Assembly: GCA_028292785.1 (NCBI GenBank)
Contig: JAQGLQ010000387.1
Location: 1 to 7,911, forward strand
Source: Noviherbaspirillum sp.
Lineage (GTDB): Bacteria > Pseudomonadota > Gammaproteobacteria > Burkholderiales > Burkholderiaceae
DNA length: 7,911 nucleotides
Reading direction: 5' to 3'
Below the pieces are notes generated by a model that was not told where the DNA came from, made no database searches, and saw nothing but the letters and a program-made list of their open reading frames with translations. Every line of letters begins with the position of its first letter. Position 1 is the stretch's first letter. This document shows positions 6,107 to 7,911 of the stretch, one piece after another. A program made the position numbers and the translations under genes.

Positions 6107-6124
6107 CCGGGGCCGATCGACATG

Positions 6125-6559
6125 TCACGCGTGCTCGTACATGCCTAGCAGATCGATCCGCTTGTCTTCCTTCGAGATATGCAGGATCACTGCATTCCTC
6201 AGCTCATGGGCAGGATGGTGCGCGCGGTGCTTCGCATACCAGAACACTTCGGACAATTCTTCGTCCTCGTGCGAGGTTGCCATGAGGGAGCGCTCCTGGG
6301 GGATGTCGTCGTAATTGAAAGCCTCGAGATGCGCTTCCTCGACCGATTCAGCCCATGCGGCGCACTCCGGTCCCCAGGCCATGATGTAACGGCAACCGGA
6401 AAGCGCCAGCCATCTGCTGACCTCCCACTGCCAGATCTGCGATACCTCGTCCTCGATGACGACGATCGCCTTGAAAGGCTGCGCGTCGCTGATTGCCGGC
6501 AGTTCGTTGTCCGACTGCAGGCGGACATATGTTGCGGGGTTATTCTGCATATCGATCAT
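6125..6559 (-). CDS. small acidic Trp-rich protein of unknown function, partner of the ATPase
   Basis: This 144-residue soluble protein has no signal peptide or membrane segment. It is acidic and rich in Trp, His and Glu. A hydrophobic strand, FKAIVVIE (29-36), starts a compact fold; then come WQWEVSRWLALSGC (43-56), MAWGPECAAW (60-69), a stretch of acidic residues, LSEVFWYAKHRAHHP (102-116) and a final strand AVILHIS (122-128). It resembles a family I remember as a domain of unknown function (possibly DUF7684), but I could not check this. No catalytic site is evident. It lies 26 bp after the ATPase gene on the same strand and is probably co-transcribed. No good Shine-Dalgarno precedes the ATG at 6559; another ATG in frame lies three codons further in (6550), so the exact start is open. 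Its function may depend on the ATPase; this is inference from position only. Confidence 0.82.
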   Translation of the reverse strand: MIDMQNNPATYVRLQSDNELPAISDAQPFKAIVVIEDEVSQIWQWEVSRWLALSGCRYIMAWGPECAAWAESVEEAHLEAFNYDDIPQERSLMATSHEDEELSEVFWYAKHRAHHPAHELRNAVILHISKEDKRIDLLGMYEHA

Positions 6560-6585
6560 TCACGTGTTGGTGGATTTCAAAAGAC

Positions 6586-7704
6586 TCAGCCCCGATGGCG
6601 AACCCAATCGGCAAATGCCTCGTCTTCGAACTGATAACTGCCGCGGTCCATCCGGGTAACGATATTCCTGTCGACCAGCCTGCGCAGCGCATTCTGCGGC
6701 GTGGCGGCGGCGACCGGCTTGTCCAGGCCGAGGCTTTCGCCAATGCGGCTGCGCGCCTCGGCCCCCTGCAGGTCGGAAGCACCTTCGGCAATCATCGTCA
6801 GCAAAATCTGGTCGGCCGGCAAAAGATCGTTCCATTGCTTTTCAAAGCCCATATCGTTGAATACATGCGCCTTGGTGAAATCCAGGGCGCCGCGCGCGCC
6901 TTCAAATGGGTTCGTGAGATAGCGGTCGAGATAGAGCCGGAAGAACAGCGGGGTCTGCTTCAGTTCATCGAAAGCCGCCAGGGCATCCGCCAACGATAAG
7001 GGGGTACGCGCTATGCCGGCAACCTTGCTGACCATGGCCGTCACGAATTCCTTTCCGAGAAGCTGGAACGGCTCGAGCGCGGCCCAGTTATAGAAGGGTT
7101 CGGACGACCGGCCGAACATCCGCCGCAAGGTGGCTTCGGAACTGCCTGCAAACAGAACCTTGATGCGTTCCTTGCGAATGTCCAGGGCGGCGCGAAGCGC
7201 GTGGGCAAATACGGCGTTTTCCGCATTGGCGAGCACCTGCGCTTCATCGATGATGAGAATCACCGTGATCTTCGTCTTGTCGAAAGCCGCCATCACATCC
7301 ATCAACAAGGTACCGGCCAGCCGGCTTTTTTCCCCGAGTTCAGCCTCGATGCCCGCTTCCATGAAGCCTGTCACTTTTCCGGAAGCCTTGATCTTTTTCA
7401 ACGGCGTCCTGAGCCGCTCCCACGCCTTGGCGAAGCTCTTGGGCTCGATGGCTTTGTAGAGCGCGGATACCAGGGCGGTGGCGGGATCATCCTTCAGATC
7501 CCACAGGTTGACGTAGACGCAGGCATATCCCTTGGCCTCGGCCGCCGGAATGAAATCCTGAATCAGGAATTCGGTCTTGCCCATGCGGCGCCGGGCGAAC
7601 AATCCGCGCGCGGATGACAGTCCGAGTTCGAAAGATGCCAGGTAAGCCTGCGCCAGTTCGGGGCGGGGAAAATGCCAGTGAGGGGAGGAAGTTTCCATAA
7701 GCAT
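6586..7704 (-). CDS. P-loop ATPase (archaeal-ATPase/AAA-like) with C-terminal winged-helix-like region
   Basis: This 372-residue cytoplasmic protein binds and probably hydrolyses ATP. The opening HFPRPELAQAYLASF leads into the Walker A loop LFARRRMGKT (35-44), where the first Gly of GxxxxGKT is Ala. Walker B is VILIIDEAQ (148-156), with D153-E154 for metal and water activation. LFAGSSEATLRRMF (184-197) matches the sensor-1 strand and following helix of archaeal-type ATPases. The C-terminal 75 residues (QILLTMIAEGA, NALRRLVDRNIVTR, then YQFEDEAFADWV) look like a winged helix, as is usual in this family. Such proteins are often regulatory or sit in poorly known stress or defence modules; no function is assigned. 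ATG codons at 7704 and 7698 are both possible, and the ribosome binding site is weak. It heads a probable two-gene operon with the small acidic protein. The promoter carries repeated TACTGA words. Confidence 0.88.
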   Translation of the reverse strand: MLMETSSPHWHFPRPELAQAYLASFELGLSSARGLFARRRMGKTEFLIQDFIPAAEAKGYACVYVNLWDLKDDPATALVSALYKAIEPKSFAKAWERLRTPLKKIKASGKVTGFMEAGIEAELGEKSRLAGTLLMDVMAAFDKTKITVILIIDEAQVLANAENAVFAHALRAALDIRKERIKVLFAGSSEATLRRMFGRSSEPFYNWAALEPFQLLGKEFVTAMVSKVAGIARTPLSLADALAAFDELKQTPLFFRLYLDRYLTNPFEGARGALDFTKAHVFNDMGFEKQWNDLLPADQILLTMIAEGASDLQGAEARSRIGESLGLDKPVAAATPQNALRRLVDRNIVTRMDRGSYQFEDEAFADWVRHRG

Positions 7705-7723
7705 TAGGAATCGTTCTTTTATT

Positions 7724-7763
7724 TACTGATCAGTATTTTATCTACTGATTCATACTGACACAA
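7724..7763 (-). promoter_or_regulatory. promoter with palindromic operator upstream of the ATPase operon
   Basis: On the minus strand, TTGTGT (7758-7763) and TAAAAT (7735-7740) are spaced by 17 bp; the -10 matches at 5 of 6 positions, the -35 at only 3. Directly downstream of the -10, over the expected start site, lies the perfect 12-bp palindrome TACTGATCAGTA (7724-7735). Two more TACTGA words (7743-7748 and 7753-7758) fall between the -10 and -35 boxes, 10 bp apart. This pattern suggests a repressor site. No regulator gene other than the ATPase itself is in view. Confidence 0.5.
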
Positions 7764-7911
7764 GCTTTTTGGCGGGTAGGCCGGGAAGAAAAACCGGGTG
7801 AAGCTGATCGATTGGGCACGATTTCCCTCCAGCTAGTCGTGGACGGTGGGTGGCCTTTAAGGGCGCAACTGACCTGGATCAAGCTGATTGGCGGTCAAGC
7901 TTACTAAGCTC
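7764..7911. other. unassigned sequence at the window end
   Basis: No gene, RNA or element can be supported here. A plus-strand frame without a usual start stays open from about 7749 to a TAA at 7902-7904, but its product is not one I recognise. AAGCT recurs four times (7801, 7881, 7897 and 7906) and AAGCTGAT twice (7801-7808 and 7881-7888). The upstream neighbour of the ATPase operon lies beyond the window. Confidence 0.4.

Noticed and set aside
5939..6124. Open minus-strand frame continuing past the stop of the small acidic protein, antisense to the CHRD tail
   Set aside because: The TGA at 6125-6127 follows a natural protein end, and the extension reads as basic low-complexity sequence mirroring the Gly/Asp/Phe codons on the other strand. 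A stop-codon readthrough gene would need support from homologues.
7798..7836. GTG-started peptide V-K-L-I-D-W-A-R, recalling the N-terminus of IS607-type serine resolvases
   Set aside because: It ends at a TAG after 12 codons and no resolvase sequence continues in any frame; the likeness is too short to call a remnant.

Overview
The window reads as chromosomal DNA of a Gram-negative betaproteobacterium of the order Burkholderiales, most likely near Oxalobacteraceae. The main evidence is the first gene, a general porin whose signal peptide (MKKSLLALAVLGAF) and mature start (Q-T-S-V-S-I-Y-G) are typical of betaproteobacterial trimeric porins. Fairly GC-rich coding sequence and AT-rich promoter regions fit this. 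The family-level placement is inference.

Layout: (1) 1-1387: AT-rich leader, porin gene (+) and a strong intrinsic terminator. (2) 1435-1957 (-): a small secreted Gly/Ser/Ala-rich protein of unknown function, carrying an internal duplication of about 31 residues and its own terminator. (3) 2298-3593 (+): a membrane-anchored phospholipase D/cardiolipin-synthase-family enzyme whose first HKD motif has Glu in place of Lys. (4) 3615-4616 (-) and 4964-6106 (+): two divergent lipoproteins with the same lipobox and pentaglycine linker (LAACGGGGG). One carries a CAP/SCP domain plus an Ig-like domain, the other two CHRD domains plus an odd Gly/Asp/Phe tail. A good sigma70-type promoter precedes the CHRD gene. 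(5) 6125-7704 (-): a probable two-gene operon of a P-loop ATPase with a C-terminal winged-helix-like region, followed 26 bp later by a small acidic protein of unknown function. A promoter full of TACTGA repeats, including a 12-bp perfect palindrome, precedes it. (6) 7764-7911: sequence with no gene that I can support.

Most of the window deals with the cell envelope: porin, secreted repeat protein, phospholipid enzyme and two lipoproteins. The genes form separate, mostly single-gene units in divergent or convergent arrangement, so shared function is not implied. The ATPase plus small-protein pair with its palindromic promoter is the part most like an uncharacterised system. No tRNA, rRNA, CRISPR array or complete mobile element was seen.
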